A DNA stretch of 64,000 bases, taken from positions 58,920,813 to 58,984,812 of the forward strand of contig CM053325.1 of the NCBI GenBank assembly GCA_028583605.1, given 5' to 3'. Under the pieces are notes generated by a model, which was not told the DNA's origin, did not search any database, and saw only the letters and a list, made by a program, of their open reading frames with translations. This DNA is from Dastarcus helophoroides (Eukaryota; Arthropoda; Insecta; Coleoptera; Bothrideridae). How positions within the stretch are numbered: position 1 is the stretch's first letter; the number at the start of each line of letters is the position of its first letter. The position numbers and the translations under genes are program-made. Positions 11,524 through 23,135 of this stretch are shown here, in pieces.

Positions 11524-14240
11524 CAGGGATGAGCAAGACGTGGCCCGCGGGCCACATGCCTAACATTTTTCTGCGGCCCGCCTAAGCTCTACTGTTTTAC
11601 GTAAAATTTTGGAAAAGAAAATGTCAAATAATTTGATGAAAGAAAAAGAACATAAATTTGCACGATTCATGAAATATCTTGGACATGAGCGTAAGCAAGA
11701 TTTTCTTTTAGGGGGGTGGGGCAACAACAATCTAAAAAACTCATGGATAAAAAAGAAAACCTTCTGGCTTAGTATTGTGGTATTTTTACCTAAAAACTAC
11801 AGAATTGGGGACATCGCATTTTCAAATTAAAGTCAAAATTTTAAAAAAAGTCCAATTTTAAGAAAAAACCTTTTGGAGAACTTTAAGAAATGTCAAAATT
11901 TCAAAAAAGTGGAAATGTAAAAGAGGCGAAATTTACGAAAAGAAATTTCTGTAAAAAGAGTTGTAATTTCCAGAACAAGTCGAATTCAGGTAAAAAAATG
12001 CAACTTTTAAAAATAATGATTTCAGAATTTTTATTTTATTTCAATTTTGTCATATTTTTGAAATTTTTCAAGAAATCTTTTTTTCAAGATTTCCTAAAAA
12101 TATTCTTCTCAGATTGTTTAGATTTCTACTAAAATTTCGATCCAATTTAAAAAAAAATAAACGAATTTTGTGAAAAAGTCTAAATCTTTGGAAAAAATTC
12201 CATTTTAATTGGAAATGTCCAGAAACAGATAAAATTGAATTTTGAGTTAAAAGTCAAAATTTGGAGAATAACATGAACTTTGGACAAGTTGAAATTATCG
12301 GGAATAAAGTTTTTAAAAAAATCAGAAAAAACAGACAATGAAAAAAATTCAGAATTTTTCAAATTTACGTTAGAAATTACAAAAAAATATTGAACTTTCT
12401 AGGAAACATTCCAAATTTCCAAAAGAAGGTCCAATTTTAGTAGAAAAATTTAAAAAGTTGAAATTTTCAATAAATCATATTAAAAATAAAAACCTAACCT
12501 TGCTCAAAAACTCGAGAAATGTGCAAAATTAAAAAAATAATCAAAATTTTCAAAAATCTAATTTTGTGAAAAGACGCAATTTTCAAAAAAACGTCTAACT
12601 CTGAGAAAAAAAATTACAAGCTTCAAAAACATTGTTCTCAAAATTTAATGCTCAGTAAAGATGTTGAATTTACAAGAAATCTTTTTCTCGAAATTCCCAA
12701 AAAATTTTTCGCAACAACAGAAAAGTGAACATTTTCAGAATCATAAAACCATTTGATCTAAAAGTCGTAATTTATTGAAAAAAACAAATATTCAAAAAAA
12801 GGACAAAATTTTGAAATAAATAAACCATTTTGAAAAAGTCCAAAGAGTAGGATTTTGAAGACAAAATCGAAATCTCAAAAAAAACAAATTTTGAGGAACA
12901 GGCGAATTCTAGGTAAAACTATTTTAGAAAAATTCGAAATTTAAAAAAAAACACCAAAAAAAGAAAAAAAATTAATGAAATATTAAATATCGGATATTGA
13001 GATAAAAATCAAGATTTCCTGAAAAAGGCAAATTTTAGGAAATCGGTCAGAATTTCTAAAAAAAAGTCAGAATCTAAAAGATCGAAATTTTTAGTAAATG
13101 TTCAGAAAAATATCGGAATTTTAGGTAAGAGACTATTTTAGAAAAATTCGAAATTTTGAAAATAAAAGACGAATTTACCAAAAAAAAAGAAAACATTTTT
13201 TGAAATATTAAATATTGGATATTGAGATAAAAAATCAATATTTCCTCAAAAAGGCAAATTTTAGGAAACCAGTCAGAATTTCTAAAAAAAATCAGGATCT
13301 AAAAGATCGAAATTTTTAATAAATGTGCAGAAAAACATCGGAATTTGTGAAAAACAATTCGAGAAAACTTTGAAACGGATAAAAAATTATCCAAAGGAAG
13401 TCAAATTAAAAAAAAAGTCAAAAAATATAGTCAAAACCCCAAGGAAAAGACGATATTGTAAGAGAAATTTTGTAAAAAAGATCTAAATTTAGAGAAAAAG
13501 CAATTAATCTTAGTGAAACTTCGAAACGCAGAAAAATTTTAAGAGAAAAATTGAATATTTATTTTCTCTGGACTCTCTGGACGAGGCAGAAGAAGACAGG
13601 CTCCCTACCTTGCCTCAACAGGCCTCAGAAAATGACAAATATTGTGATAACACATCGAAATTTTAACAAACAAGTTGAAACCACCAGAAATTTGGATTAA
13701 CGAAGGATTGAAATTTACAAAAAAATTTTTGTTCTTTCACCAAAAATTTAAATTTCTAAAAAGTATACCTTTGTGTGAAATGATCGACAAGATTTCGAAA
13801 AAAAGGCAAGTTTTAATAAACAAGCTGAAATTTTCATAATCAAAAAAAGGCGAAATTTTCAGGAAAAGTCGAATTTCGTAAAATGACGAATTTTTAGAAA
13901 AAAAAAGAGGAACTTTTAAATTAAAAATTTTGACCGTCATCTTTGATAAAAGAAGGCAAATTTTATGAATAAATTTAAAGTTTTAAAAGAAAAAGTCAAA
14001 TTTTGTAAAAAAATATACAAAATTTGAGAAAAAGATAGAAATTTCGAAAAACTGTTTCAAGGAAAGGATGAACTCTAAAGAATTGGAAAGTCCTCCAATT
14101 GAATATATACAAATGTTCAGTTTGCTGCATGAACCAGACGGTGCAAGCGTCCCAGCATTCATATTTTTCTCACATGAGGCCCGTGGAAAATTTTTAGCCT
14201 TGTAATTGGCCCGCTGTAAAAAAAAGGTGGCTCGTCTCTG
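11524..14240. mobile_element. Second hAT-type non-autonomous element (2.7 kb) in intron 3
   Basis: The left end is CAGGGATGAGCAAGACG followed by the palindromic GGCCCGCGGGCC. The right end is GGTGGCTCGTCTCTG, which inverts to CAGAGACGAGCCACC. A perfect 8-base duplication TCCTAGAC flanks it at 11516-11523 and 14241-14248. The body is A-rich low-complexity sequence (variants of TCGAAATTTTGAAAAAAAG) with no transposase. It is a different family from the CAGTGGCGGCT elements but has the same kind of filler. Confidence 0.85.
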
Positions 14241-14248
14241 TCCTAGAC

Positions 14249-15372
14249 TACATTTTTTTAGTTTTATCTCTGATTTGGATTTTGTTTGGAAGTGTCTGTT
14301 TTTTTCTCGAAACTTCCAGTTTAAAATGGTGAAAAATTTGAATATTAAATGGAAATTTTAAGTTAAACAAATCTTGAAATAAAGTCTAAATTAAAAACAT
14401 TCTTTTTATATTTCTTCTGCGTCTTCGTAGTCTTCATATGCGGAACTTTTATATAGGATTATGCAATGGGCATACACACGACATTCTGTTTATACATATA
14501 ATTATGCAAATATATGTGAAGAGAAAACCAATTAAGAATATTATTTGATTTGTATTCCACGACTTGCTCGACCGCTTGGCAAATTTCTTTAATTATAAAA
14601 AAATACAGTAAGCTACGTAGTTTTATTTCTTTTTTTTTTCTGTATTGAGAGTATTCATAAGGCCAGAACGTGCCAAATTATTTTCAGAATATAAAACCCT
14701 TTCGTTATTAGGGTAATATCGGGGCGACCGAGCTTCGCTCGGAATTTTTATTTCTGTAAAACCTTGTTTTTCAGTTTACAAATTTTTGCCTACAAATCCA
14801 GATTTTTGCGTTAATTTTAAGTTTAAATCATAATATCCAATGCAAGAAAGCAAATTTTTCTGTATAGTCTCTGCCCGATCACTAGATGAGACGTCAACGC
14901 CATCTCGCTACCGGTATTCAATGCGAGAGAACCAAGAAAGTCGTTCCAGAGAGACGTTAGCGCTATCTCTTTACTAGTATCCTAACATACAAATCAAGTA
15001 TCGCTAAGATCCACGAGATGGCTATAAAGAAAAATTTTTTTTGTAAAAAATCGCGTTTTTTTGAATAAGACAATAGGTTTAATGACTTTTAAATATAAAA
15101 AGTTGTCCGAAAATAAAATTTCATCGAAATCGTTAGACTCGTTTCCGACATACCAAATACATACATATTTATATATTTTTATACAGATATAAGGATTGCT
15201 CGCTTCATATATAAGATAAGACGATTTATAACAATTCCAATTAGTTATTTAAAATTTCGCTTGACTTTTACCACCTTAATTTAAAATAAAAACCCAAACT
15301 CGAACTTTGGTCAACTCAAAAGACACTTTAGTATTTTTCAATTATCATAAGGACCTTTTATATTGTAAATAT
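14249..15372. repeat. AT-rich intron DNA with an unclassified dispersed repeat
   Basis: From about 14,700 to 15,240 the sequence changes character: a perfect hairpin CCGAGC-TTC-GCTCGG at 14728-14742, a GC-richer block, then a tail with GTTAGACTCGTTTCCGACA, AAGGATTGCTCGCTTC and TATAAGATAAGA. This organisation resembles dispersed insect repeats with an ATAAGATA-type tail, possibly the 3' part of a non-LTR element. I could not classify it or find its ends. Confidence 0.35.
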
Positions 15373-15732
15373 TGTAACGAAATATAATTGTAGAATTTAG
15401 AATATAAGAAAATTTTCTAGAAAGATCTGATAAGGGAAAGCAGCCGCGATAATGAAGCAAACGCCAGATAAGCGTTCCAGAAATTTCGGCAAACGACAAG
15501 CCTTATCTGCTGTATTTTTCTAGAACCCTGAAGCGAAAACTATATAAGGCGGTCGCCTTTCCCTCGAGTCAGTTAGTTAGAGTCAGTTAGTCAGTTAATC
15601 AATGTAGTTAGTGAGTTAGTAGTTAGAAGTTAATTAAAGTCTTAGTTGCAGCTGTAGTGTTCCGAGTTTGGTTTGGGAATAAAGTGGTATAATTCACACG
15701 TGGTAATCAATTCGAACCCATAGCCCGCAACA
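15373..15732 (+). mobile_element. Probable solo LTR (360 bp)
   Basis: Starts TGTAACG and ends CGCAACA (imperfect inverted termini TG...CA), with flanking 4-mers ATAT and ATGT (one mismatch). Inside, in order, are a heat-shock-motif-rich U3, a TATA box at 15541-15547, a repeated GAGTCAGTTAGTTA leader and AATAAA near 15,680. No second LTR or internal region is present, so this is most simply a solo LTR left after recombination. Because of its promoter layout, a displaced heat-shock gene promoter is the alternative. Confidence 0.65.
15415..15547 (+). promoter_or_regulatory. Heat-shock-element cluster with TATA box inside the solo LTR
   Basis: Three HSF-type sites in alternating nGAAn/nTTCn units precede a TATA box: TTCTAGAA at 15415-15422, TTCCAGAAATTTC at 15475-15487 (three perfect units), and TTCTAGAA at 15518-15525 followed by CCCTGAAG. 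TATATAAGG begins at 15541, 16 bases after the last site. The unit points toward exon 4 of copy A, which starts at 15922. Confidence 0.55.
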
Positions 15733-15921
15733 ATGTAATAACATAAAATATCGCAAAGTGATGATAGATAATAAATAAATGTTAAATTAACGTGTTACAA
15801 TTACAGTTACTTATAATGACTTATGACAACAATAACCTCATGTAACAACATATTAAGGTGGTATGATGTTTCGCAAAATTAAAATCGATTTTCTTTTGAA
15901 ATGGTTAAAGTTTTTTTTCAG

Positions 15922-16040
15922 GATTATGAGTTTTGTTCGTACCAGAATGACAGAGAAGTAGTATTCGTAGAAAACGAAAAACTCCTTATTAAACCAAGAC
16001 CTGATTCAGATGTTCGAGGCATATTAAATCTGAGGAATGG
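15922..16040 (+). CDS. Copy A exon 4: GH16-like domain
   Basis: Acceptor TTTTTTTTCAG; donor GG|GTAATT leaves in phase 2. Encodes DYEFCSYQNDREVVFVENEK, close to the copy B exon but three residues shorter. Confidence 0.9.
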
Positions 16041-16089
16041 GTAATTATAATTTTATTAATGTATTTGCTTAAATATTACCTCAAATTAT

Positions 16090-16460
16090 GGATTTTGGTG
16101 AAACGGACTGATCCTTGGTTATGTTCAAAAATTGAAATACAAATCTTGTCTTCTGAAACCAAAAAAGATTAAAAAACACAACAAAAATTGTTCTAACGTG
16201 TTTCGATAACCAAGCTGTCATCTTCAGAGAGATACTAACACCTAATCCTAAAATTAACCCTTACATACTAAGAATATACACTTCGTGCAGGATCGACCGC
16301 ATCCGAACACGCATGCTCATTTAATTATAAACGTCCTAGGGTTACAATTCCTTATTTATCTTAATTATTTTTAACAGAGATGAATGGCCTAAAGACCCAG
16401 CGCAACCATTCATAAAGTTGTCTCCAGCCTTATGGATGACTAAGCTGTCACATACGAACT
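16090..16460 (-). mobile_element. Inverted-repeat retroposon copy with core, start of intron 4
   Basis: Minus arm ATCCTTGGTTATGTTC, then CTTCTGAAACCAAAAAAGAT, then TTTCGATAACCAAGCTGTCA. After it come the core (GATCGACCGCATCCGAACAC, then TTTTTAACAGAGATGAATG) and a degenerate second arm near 16,430 (GGATGACTAAGCTGTCA). Same layout as 36825-37276. Confidence 0.65.
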
Positions 16461-17830
16461 TCGAACTTTTTTCGAAATTTTGGAATCTGTATTTCTATTT
16501 AAAGATCCAAAACTTTCGCAAAAAAACTTAATTTGTTTTATAAAAATCTGAAGAGTTTAATTACTTTTTCTAAAATTTTTGAAGGCTCAAGAATAAAGTT
16601 GACGATTTTCTATTAAAATGCAAATCTAATGTGAATTTTAAACTAATAAAATCCAAAGTTGTCTCTAGCTGTCTAACCTTTTTCGTAACATTTCTTGAAA
16701 CTGAAATTCCTTTTTGTTAATTTCGAGTTTAAGTAAAATTAAAAATTCCAAAAAGGTAATATAAGTAAAAATTCTGAAAATTTCGATTTTAATTTCGACT
16801 TATTTTTTAAAAAATTCACATTTTTGGTTTAGAAGTCGAAATTGCGGAAAAAAGGTGCCGAAAAATTGATTCTTATTGAAATATTTCGAATTTAAAATCG
16901 GAATTTGTGTGATTTTAAACTAGAAAGCATTTTTGTAATCAACTTTTTTCTAAATGTTTGAAACTTTTCAGTTTAAACTCGAAAATTACATATTTTCGAG
17001 TTTAAACTGAAAAGTTCAAATTAAAAATCTAAAATCCAAGTTGATTATGACTTCTTTTTGTTTTTGTTTGCCTCAAATTTTGAACTTTTTTCTAAAAATT
17101 CTGGACTAAACTCGTAATTTCAAAATTGGACTTTTTTATAAAATAAGTAGTTTTACTTAAAAAAATTTTGTCAATAATTTGATTTTAAAATCGAATTTCG
17201 AGAAAAATCAAAACTGCGGAAGAAAGTTGAAATTTTATAAAAGAAATTTCGGGAAAAAACTAAATTCCTTGAAAGAAATGAGTACAGAAAAATAGAAATT
17301 TTGAAATTTTCCTTGAAATTTTGACATTTTTCTTGAAGTTTTGACATTTTTCTTGAAATTTTGACATTTTTCTTGAAATTTTGACATATTTCTTAATATG
17401 TTGACATTTTTTCTAAAACTTTGACATTTTCCTTGAAATTTTGACATTTTTCTTGAAATTTTGACATTTTTTGTAAAATTTTGAAATTTTTTTTGCACAA
17501 TTTCACGTTCAAACTTCGACATTTCGTTAAGAAAATGTTGCAGAAATTTCATTGTGGCATGAAATATTAATTTTTCTTTAAACGTTACTTTTGTAGAAAT
17601 TTCAAATTTTTGCTCAAATTTATATGCAAAAATCAAAAATTTTCAAAATTTCAACTATTATTACATTTTTAAAAAAAGTTCGAGTAATGAAATTTCAATT
17701 TCTTAAAATTTTAACTTTTTTAATTGAAGTTTCGACTTTTTTCTTTAAAATTCCACTTTTCTCTAAACTTTCTTTTTTTAAAAATATGTTTTCTTAAAAT
17801 TATAGAAATTTCCTCTTTTTTTTCCGAAGT
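16461..17830. repeat. T-rich low-complexity intron DNA with a 20-mer tandem repeat
   Basis: Mostly degenerate AAATTTCGA-type sequence. At about 17,295-17,480 a roughly 20-base unit TTCTTGAAATTTTGACATTT is repeated around nine times, with a few diverged copies in the middle. No exon seen. Confidence 0.65.
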
Positions 17831-20800
17831 TTCAAGTATTTCTCCAAATGTCGATCTTTTCTCCTGATATTCCGACCTTGTTTTCTGAAATGTTGCTCAA
17901 AATTCGTTTTATGTCCGAAATTTCGACAAAATTAACTTCCTCTGAGAATTTCGAATTTTTACTAATTTTGAATTTTTTTTCAAAATTTCGATCTTCATCT
18001 CAAAATGTCGATCTGTTCTCCTGAAATTCCGAACTTTTTTCCCTGAAGTGTTGCCCAAAATTCGCTCTATTTTCGAAATGTCGACAAAATTAACTCTTTT
18101 TGGGAATTTCGAGCTTCTACTAAATTTCAACTTTTTGCTAAATTTCGACTTTTTTTGAACTTTTGATCTTTTTCTCAAAACTCGATTTTTTCATGTACAA
18201 TTTTGACTCTTTTTTCTGAAATTTTGTTCAAAATTCGTTCTTTTTCCGAAATGTCGACAAAATTATCTCTTTTTTGGAATTTCGAATTTTTACTAAATTT
18301 CGACTTTTTTTCGAAATTTTAATCTTTTTCTCAAAATGTGAATCTTCCCTTTCATAATTTCGGCCGTCTGTCTAAAATTTTGCTCAAAATTCGCTCTATT
18401 TCCGAAATTTCGACAAAATTAATTTTTTTGGGAATTTCCAATTTTTACTACATTTCGAATTTTTACCAAATTTTAAATTTTTTCTCAAAATGTCGATCTT
18501 TTTTTCAAGACGTCGATCTTTTCTCTTAATATTTTGACTCTTTCTCCTGAAATTTTGCTCAAAATTCGCTCCATTTCCGAAAGTTCGACAAAATTAGCTC
18601 TTTGAGGATTTCGAATTTTTACTAAATTTCGAATTTTTTCTCAAAAATTGATCTTTTTTCAAAGCCCCGACCTCTTTTTTTGCAATTACGACTTTTTTCC
18701 CCAAAATTTTGCTCAAAATTCGCTTTATTACCACAAAATTAACTTTTTGGGACTTTCGAATCTACTAAATTTCGAATTGTTATCAAATTTTAAATTTTTT
18801 CTCGAAATTTCCATCTTTTTTTCAAAATGTTGATCTTTTCTTTTATTATTTCGACTTTTTTCCTAAAATTTGGCTCAAAATTCGCTGTATTTTCGAAATT
18901 TCGACAAAAGTAACTCTGAGGATTTCGAATTTTTACTAAATTTCGAATTTTTTCTCAAAAATTGATCTTTTTTCAATACCTGGATTTTTTTTGCAGTTCC
19001 GACTTTTTTCCCAAAATTTTACTCAAAATTCGCTTTACTTCCACAAAATTAACTTTTTTGGAAGTTTCGAATCTACTAAATTTCGAATTCTTATCAAATT
19101 TTAAAATTTTTCTTGAAATTTCCATCTTTTTTTCAAAACGTTGATCTTTTCTCTTAATATTTCGACTTTTTTTCCTGAAATTTTGCTCAAAATTCGCTGT
19201 ATTTCCGAAATTTCGACAAATTTAATTTCTTTTGAGAATTTCGAATTTTTACTAAATTTCGATTTTTTTTCAAAATTTCGATCTTTCTTAAAATGTCGAT
19301 CTTTTTTCTTGAAATTTCGATTTTTTTTAATGAAATGTTGCTCAAAATTCTCTCTATTTCCAAAATTTCGACTCTTTTTGGGAATTTCGAGCTTCTACTA
19401 AATTTCGACTTTTTGCTAAATTTCGGCTTTTTTTGAAATTTTGAACTTTGTCGATCTTTTTTCTTGAAATTTCGGCCGGTTTTCTTAAATTTTGCGGAAA
19501 ATTCGCCCTATTTCCGTAATTTCGACAAAATTAACTCTTTTAGGAATTTCGAATTTTTACTAAATTTCGAATTTTTACCAAATTTTAAATTATTTCTCAA
19601 AATTTCGATCTCTTTTTCAAGACGTCGATTTTTTCTCTTAATATTTCGACTTTTTTTCCCGAAATTTTGCTCAAAATTCGCTCTATTTTCGAAATTTCGA
19701 CAAAATTAATTTCCTCTGAGAATTTCGAATTTTTACTAAATTTTAATTTTTTTTTTCAAAATTTCCAAAAATTTCCAAAAAAAATATCAATCTTTTCTCT
19801 TGAAATTTTTACTTTCTTTCATGAAATGTTACTCAAAATTCTCTCTTTTTGCGAAATTTCGATAAAATGAACTCTTTTTGGGAATTTCGAGCTTCTACTA
19901 AATTTCGATTTTTTGCTAAATTTCGACGTTTTTTGAAATTTTGATCTTTGTCGATCTTTTCTCTTGAAATTTTGTCCGTCTTTCTAAAATTTTGCTCAAA
20001 ATTCGTCCTATGTCCGTAATTTCGACAAAATTAACTCCTTTTAGGAATTTCGAATTTTTACTAAATTTCAAATTTTTATCAAATTTTAAATTTTTTCTCG
20101 AAATTTCGATCTTTTTTTCAAGACGTCAATTTTTTCTCTTAATATTTCGACTTTTTTCCCCAAAATTTTGCTCAAAATTCGCTCTATTTCCGAAATTTCT
20201 AAAAAATTAATTTCCTCTGAGAATTTCAAATTTTTACTAAATTTTGATTTTTTTTTCAAAATTTCCAAAAATTTCCAAAAAAAAATGTCGATCTTTTTTC
20301 TTGAAATTTTGACTTGCTTTCATGAAATGTTGCCCAAAGTTCTCTCTATTTCCGAATTTTCGATAAAATAAACCCTTTTTGGGAATTTCGAGCTTCTACT
20401 AAATTTCGATTTTTTGCTAAATTTCGACGTTTATTAAAATTTTGATCTTTGTCGATCTGTTCTCTTGAAATTTTGGCGATTTTTCTAAAATTTTGCTCAA
20501 AATTCGTCCTATTTCCGTAATTTCGACAAAATTAACTCTTTTTATGAATTTCGAATTTTTACTAAATTTCGAATTTTTTTCTCAAAAATTCGATCTTTTT
20601 TCAAAACCTCGATCTTTTTTCTAGCAATTTTGACTTCTTTCCCTAAAATTTTGCTCAAAATTTGTTGTATTTCCGAAATTTCGAAAAAAAATTGACTTTC
20701 GAATTTTTACTAAACTTCGACTTTTTTTTGAACTTTTGATCTTTTTCTCAACATGTCGATATTCTCTCCTAAAATTTTGGTCGTTTTTCTGAAATTTTGC

Positions 20801-21745
20801 TCAAAATTTGCTCAATTTCAGATATTTCTACAAAATGAACTTTTTTTGGAAATTCCGAATTTTTACTAAATTTCGAATTTTTACTTAATTTCGAATTTTT
20901 ACCAAATTTTAAATTTTTTCTCGAAATTTCGATATTTTTTTAATACGTCGATCTTTTCTCTTAATATTTCGACTTATTTTCGTGAAATTTTTCTCAAAAT
21001 TCGCTCTATTTCCGAAATTTCGCCAAAAGTAACTCTTTGAGGATTTAGAATTTTTACTAAATTTCGAATTTTTACCATTTTAAATTTTTTCTCGAAATTT
21101 CGATATTTTTTTTAATACGTCGATCTTTTCTCTTTATATTTCGACTTCTTTTCGTGAAATTTTTCTCAAAATTCGCTCCATTTCCGAAATTTTGACAAAA
21201 CTCTAACTCTGAGGATTTCGAATTTTTACTAAATTTTGAATTTTTTCTCAAAAATTGATCTTTTTTTAAAACCTTGATCTTTTTTTTTGCAATTAGGACT
21301 TTTTTCCCGAAATTTTACTCAAATTTTGCTTTATTTCCGAAATTTCGACAAAACTAATTTTTTTGGGAATTTTGAATCTACTAAATTTCGAATTTTTACC
21401 AAATTTAAAATTTTTTTTCGAAATTTCAATCTCTTTTTCAAAAAGTCGATCTTTTCTCCTATTTCGACTTTTTTCCTGAAATGTTGCTCAAAATTCGCTT
21501 TATTTCCGAAATTTCGACAAATTTAATTTCCTCTGAGAATTTCTAATTTTTACTAAATTTCGATTCTTTTGTTAAAAATTTCGATCTTTTTCAAAATGTT
21601 GATCTTTTCGCTTGATATTTCGAATTTTTTTCGTTAAATGTTGCTCAAAATTCTTTTCTATTTCCGAAATTTCTAGAAAATGAACTCTTTTTGGGAATTT
21701 CGATCTTCTACTAAATTTCGATCTTTTGCTAAATTTCGACGGTTT
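17830..21745. repeat. ~160-bp tandem satellite array in intron 4 of copy A (about 24 monomers)
   Basis: The landmark TGCTCAAAATTCG(C)TCTATTT recurs near 17893, 18053, 18229, 18382, 18556, 18710, 18870, 19020, 19185, 19345 and so on to 21646, with spacings of about 145-197 and a mode near 160. Each monomer also carries CCGAAATTTCGACAAAATTAA and TTTTTACTAAATTTCGAA. A longer-range order is visible: GGGAATTTCGAGCTTCTACT recurs at 19380, 19880 and 20381, a 500-base, three-monomer unit. Confidence 0.8.
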
Positions 21746-21749
21746 TTGA

Positions 21750-22015
21750 AATCATTCATCTCTGTTAAAAATAGTTAAGGTTGATAGATAAGGGATTGTG
21801 ACACTACGACGTGTATAACAAGATGCGCATGCGCGTTCGGATGCGGTCGATCATGTACGAAGTGAATAGTCTTAGTATATAAAGGTAAATTTTTGGATTA
21901 GATGTTAGTATCTCTCTGAAGATGATAGCTTCGCTATCGAAACGTGTTAGAGCAACCTCTGTTATGTTTTTTTAATCTTTCTTGGTTTCAGGGGACAAGA
22001 TTTGTATTTCAAATT
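21750..22015 (+). mobile_element. Inverted-repeat retroposon copy (core plus 3' arm)
   Basis: Core in reverse (CATCTCTGTTAAAAATAG, GATGCGCATGCGCGTTCGGA), then the apex hairpin CTGAAGATGATAGC-TTC-GCTATCGAAACG at about 21917-21943, then the arm GGTTTCAGGGGACAAGATTTG. It lies directly between the satellite and exon 5. Confidence 0.7.
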
Positions 22016-22017
22016 TA

Positions 22018-22083
22018 GAGAGAAGTTATATTTTATGTCAGAGAGAAATGTACGGCATAAAGTGTCTAATCTAAACGCACCTT
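22018..22083 (-). mobile_element. Fragment of the Harbinger-like element end
   Basis: Reading the minus strand, AGGTGCGTTTAGATTAGACA followed by TTTATGCCGTACATTTCTC matches the left terminus of the larger element at 46461. The other end is missing. Confidence 0.55.
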
Positions 22084-22193
22084 TTAAGGCACTCTGTAAT
22101 GAATGAAAGTTCCAAGCAGATGAAATGCGTATTAAAAAATCCAAATTAATGTGGTAGGAAATCTAATAATTTAATTAAAAATCCATTTTCCAG

Positions 22194-22351
22194 ATGCACC
22201 AGACCAAATGATAATGAATGTGAACAAATTAAAAAAGGATCATTCATACTACCGCCAGTTACGTCTGGACAAATTCGAACCAAATTGAAATTTACTTACG
22301 GAAAAGTGGAAATAAGGGCCAAACTCCCCAAAGGAGACTGGATATATCCTC
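22194..22351 (+). CDS. Copy A exon 5: GH16-like domain
   Basis: Acceptor TTTTCCAG and donor C|GTAAGT. 158 bases, exactly the length of copy B exon 5. Encodes SFILPPVTSGQIRTKLKF and YGKVEIRAKLPKGDW, the latter a signature strand of GH16 and glucan recognition proteins. Followed by a 53-base intron. Confidence 0.92.
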
Positions 22352-22404
22352 GTAAGTTACGAAGAAAAGTGAATATTTCTTTTCTTAACTTTCATAAATT
22401 TCAG

Positions 22405-22635
22405 AAATATATTTAGAGTCTACTATAAACCCTAATCACAAAATCATAATTGCATTTACAAGGGGCAATAATAAATTAATTGACGTGGATAACCAGGATG
22501 TTGGTGGACGAAAACTGATTGCTGGAGCGACGACTCGTCCAGAGCAACCAGAAATAAGCAGACTTTTGCACTCAAAGAGTTATACTGAACCTGTTTTTAA
22601 CGAATTTCACACGTATGGTATTGAGTGGACTTCAG
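22405..22635 (+). CDS. Copy A exon 6: GH16-like domain, degenerate active-site strand
   Basis: Acceptor TTTCAG; donor TCAG|GTACAA. 231 bases, as in copy B. Encodes YPQIYLESTINP, then KIIIAFTRGN where hydrolytic GH16 enzymes have the E-I-D-x-x-E motif, then FNEFHTYGIEWTS. Followed by a 53-base intron. Confidence 0.92.
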
Positions 22636-22688
22636 GTACAATCAAAAATAATGTAATAATGAAAAATAACGATTTTTACATGTTTCAG

Positions 22689-22777
22689 GCAAAATAATAT
22701 TTACGGTGGACGATTCTACATTTGGTACAGTAACTGCCAATCAGTTAGAAGGAGTGAACTTTAATACTGTTAACAGG
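22689..22777 (+). CDS. Copy A exon 7
   Basis: Acceptor GTTTCAG. Encodes GKIIFTVDDSTFGTV, the family strand that follows the W-T-x-x-x-I motif. The donor is taken at AGG|GTTTGT; an alternative weak donor eight bases upstream (ACT|GTTAAC) would also keep phase 0 and match the copy B exon length better. Confidence 0.8.
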
Positions 22778-23135
22778 GTTTGTTTGTTTGTTTTTTTTTC
22801 AGACTACATTTATGATACTAACTGCATTTTTGTATTCTATCTAATTTATTCACCTTAGTAAGATTTTTGATAAGAATGAATAATAAAGAAATATTAGAAA
22901 TTAAAATCAAAGTACTATTGTGTATCCTATTAGTAAGAGTAAAGCATTTGTGGACGACGATGTAAATTGTGGCCAAGGTTAACAAACATCGAAGTCCGAG
23001 AATGTGCTTTTACTACGAGGATACATATACTATTTGTTCTGAAATCGCAATCAATATTACTTAAATTAAATTGAAATACAAATCTTGTCCCCTGGATAGA
23101 TGACGAATGAAAATGAAAAATTAAATTTGTTTCAG

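Noticed and set aside
14728..14742. Bacterial-type intrinsic terminator (CCGAGC hairpin followed by T-run)
   Set aside because: The context is an insect intron; the hairpin belongs to a dispersed repeat.
17235..21526. Many Phe/Lys/Ser-rich open frames
   Set aside because: They are readings of satellite and T-rich repeats, recur with the repeat period and match no protein family.
17830..21745. CRISPR-like regular spacing
   Set aside because: Monomers are contiguous and diverged over their whole length with no unique spacers; the genome is eukaryotic.
21910..21950. Hammerhead ribozyme in the retroposon arms
   Set aside because: CTGAAGA and GAAAC are present, but an unpaired U interrupts stem II and I find no matching stem III or a cleavage-site triplet in place. 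Kept only as a hypothesis to test.
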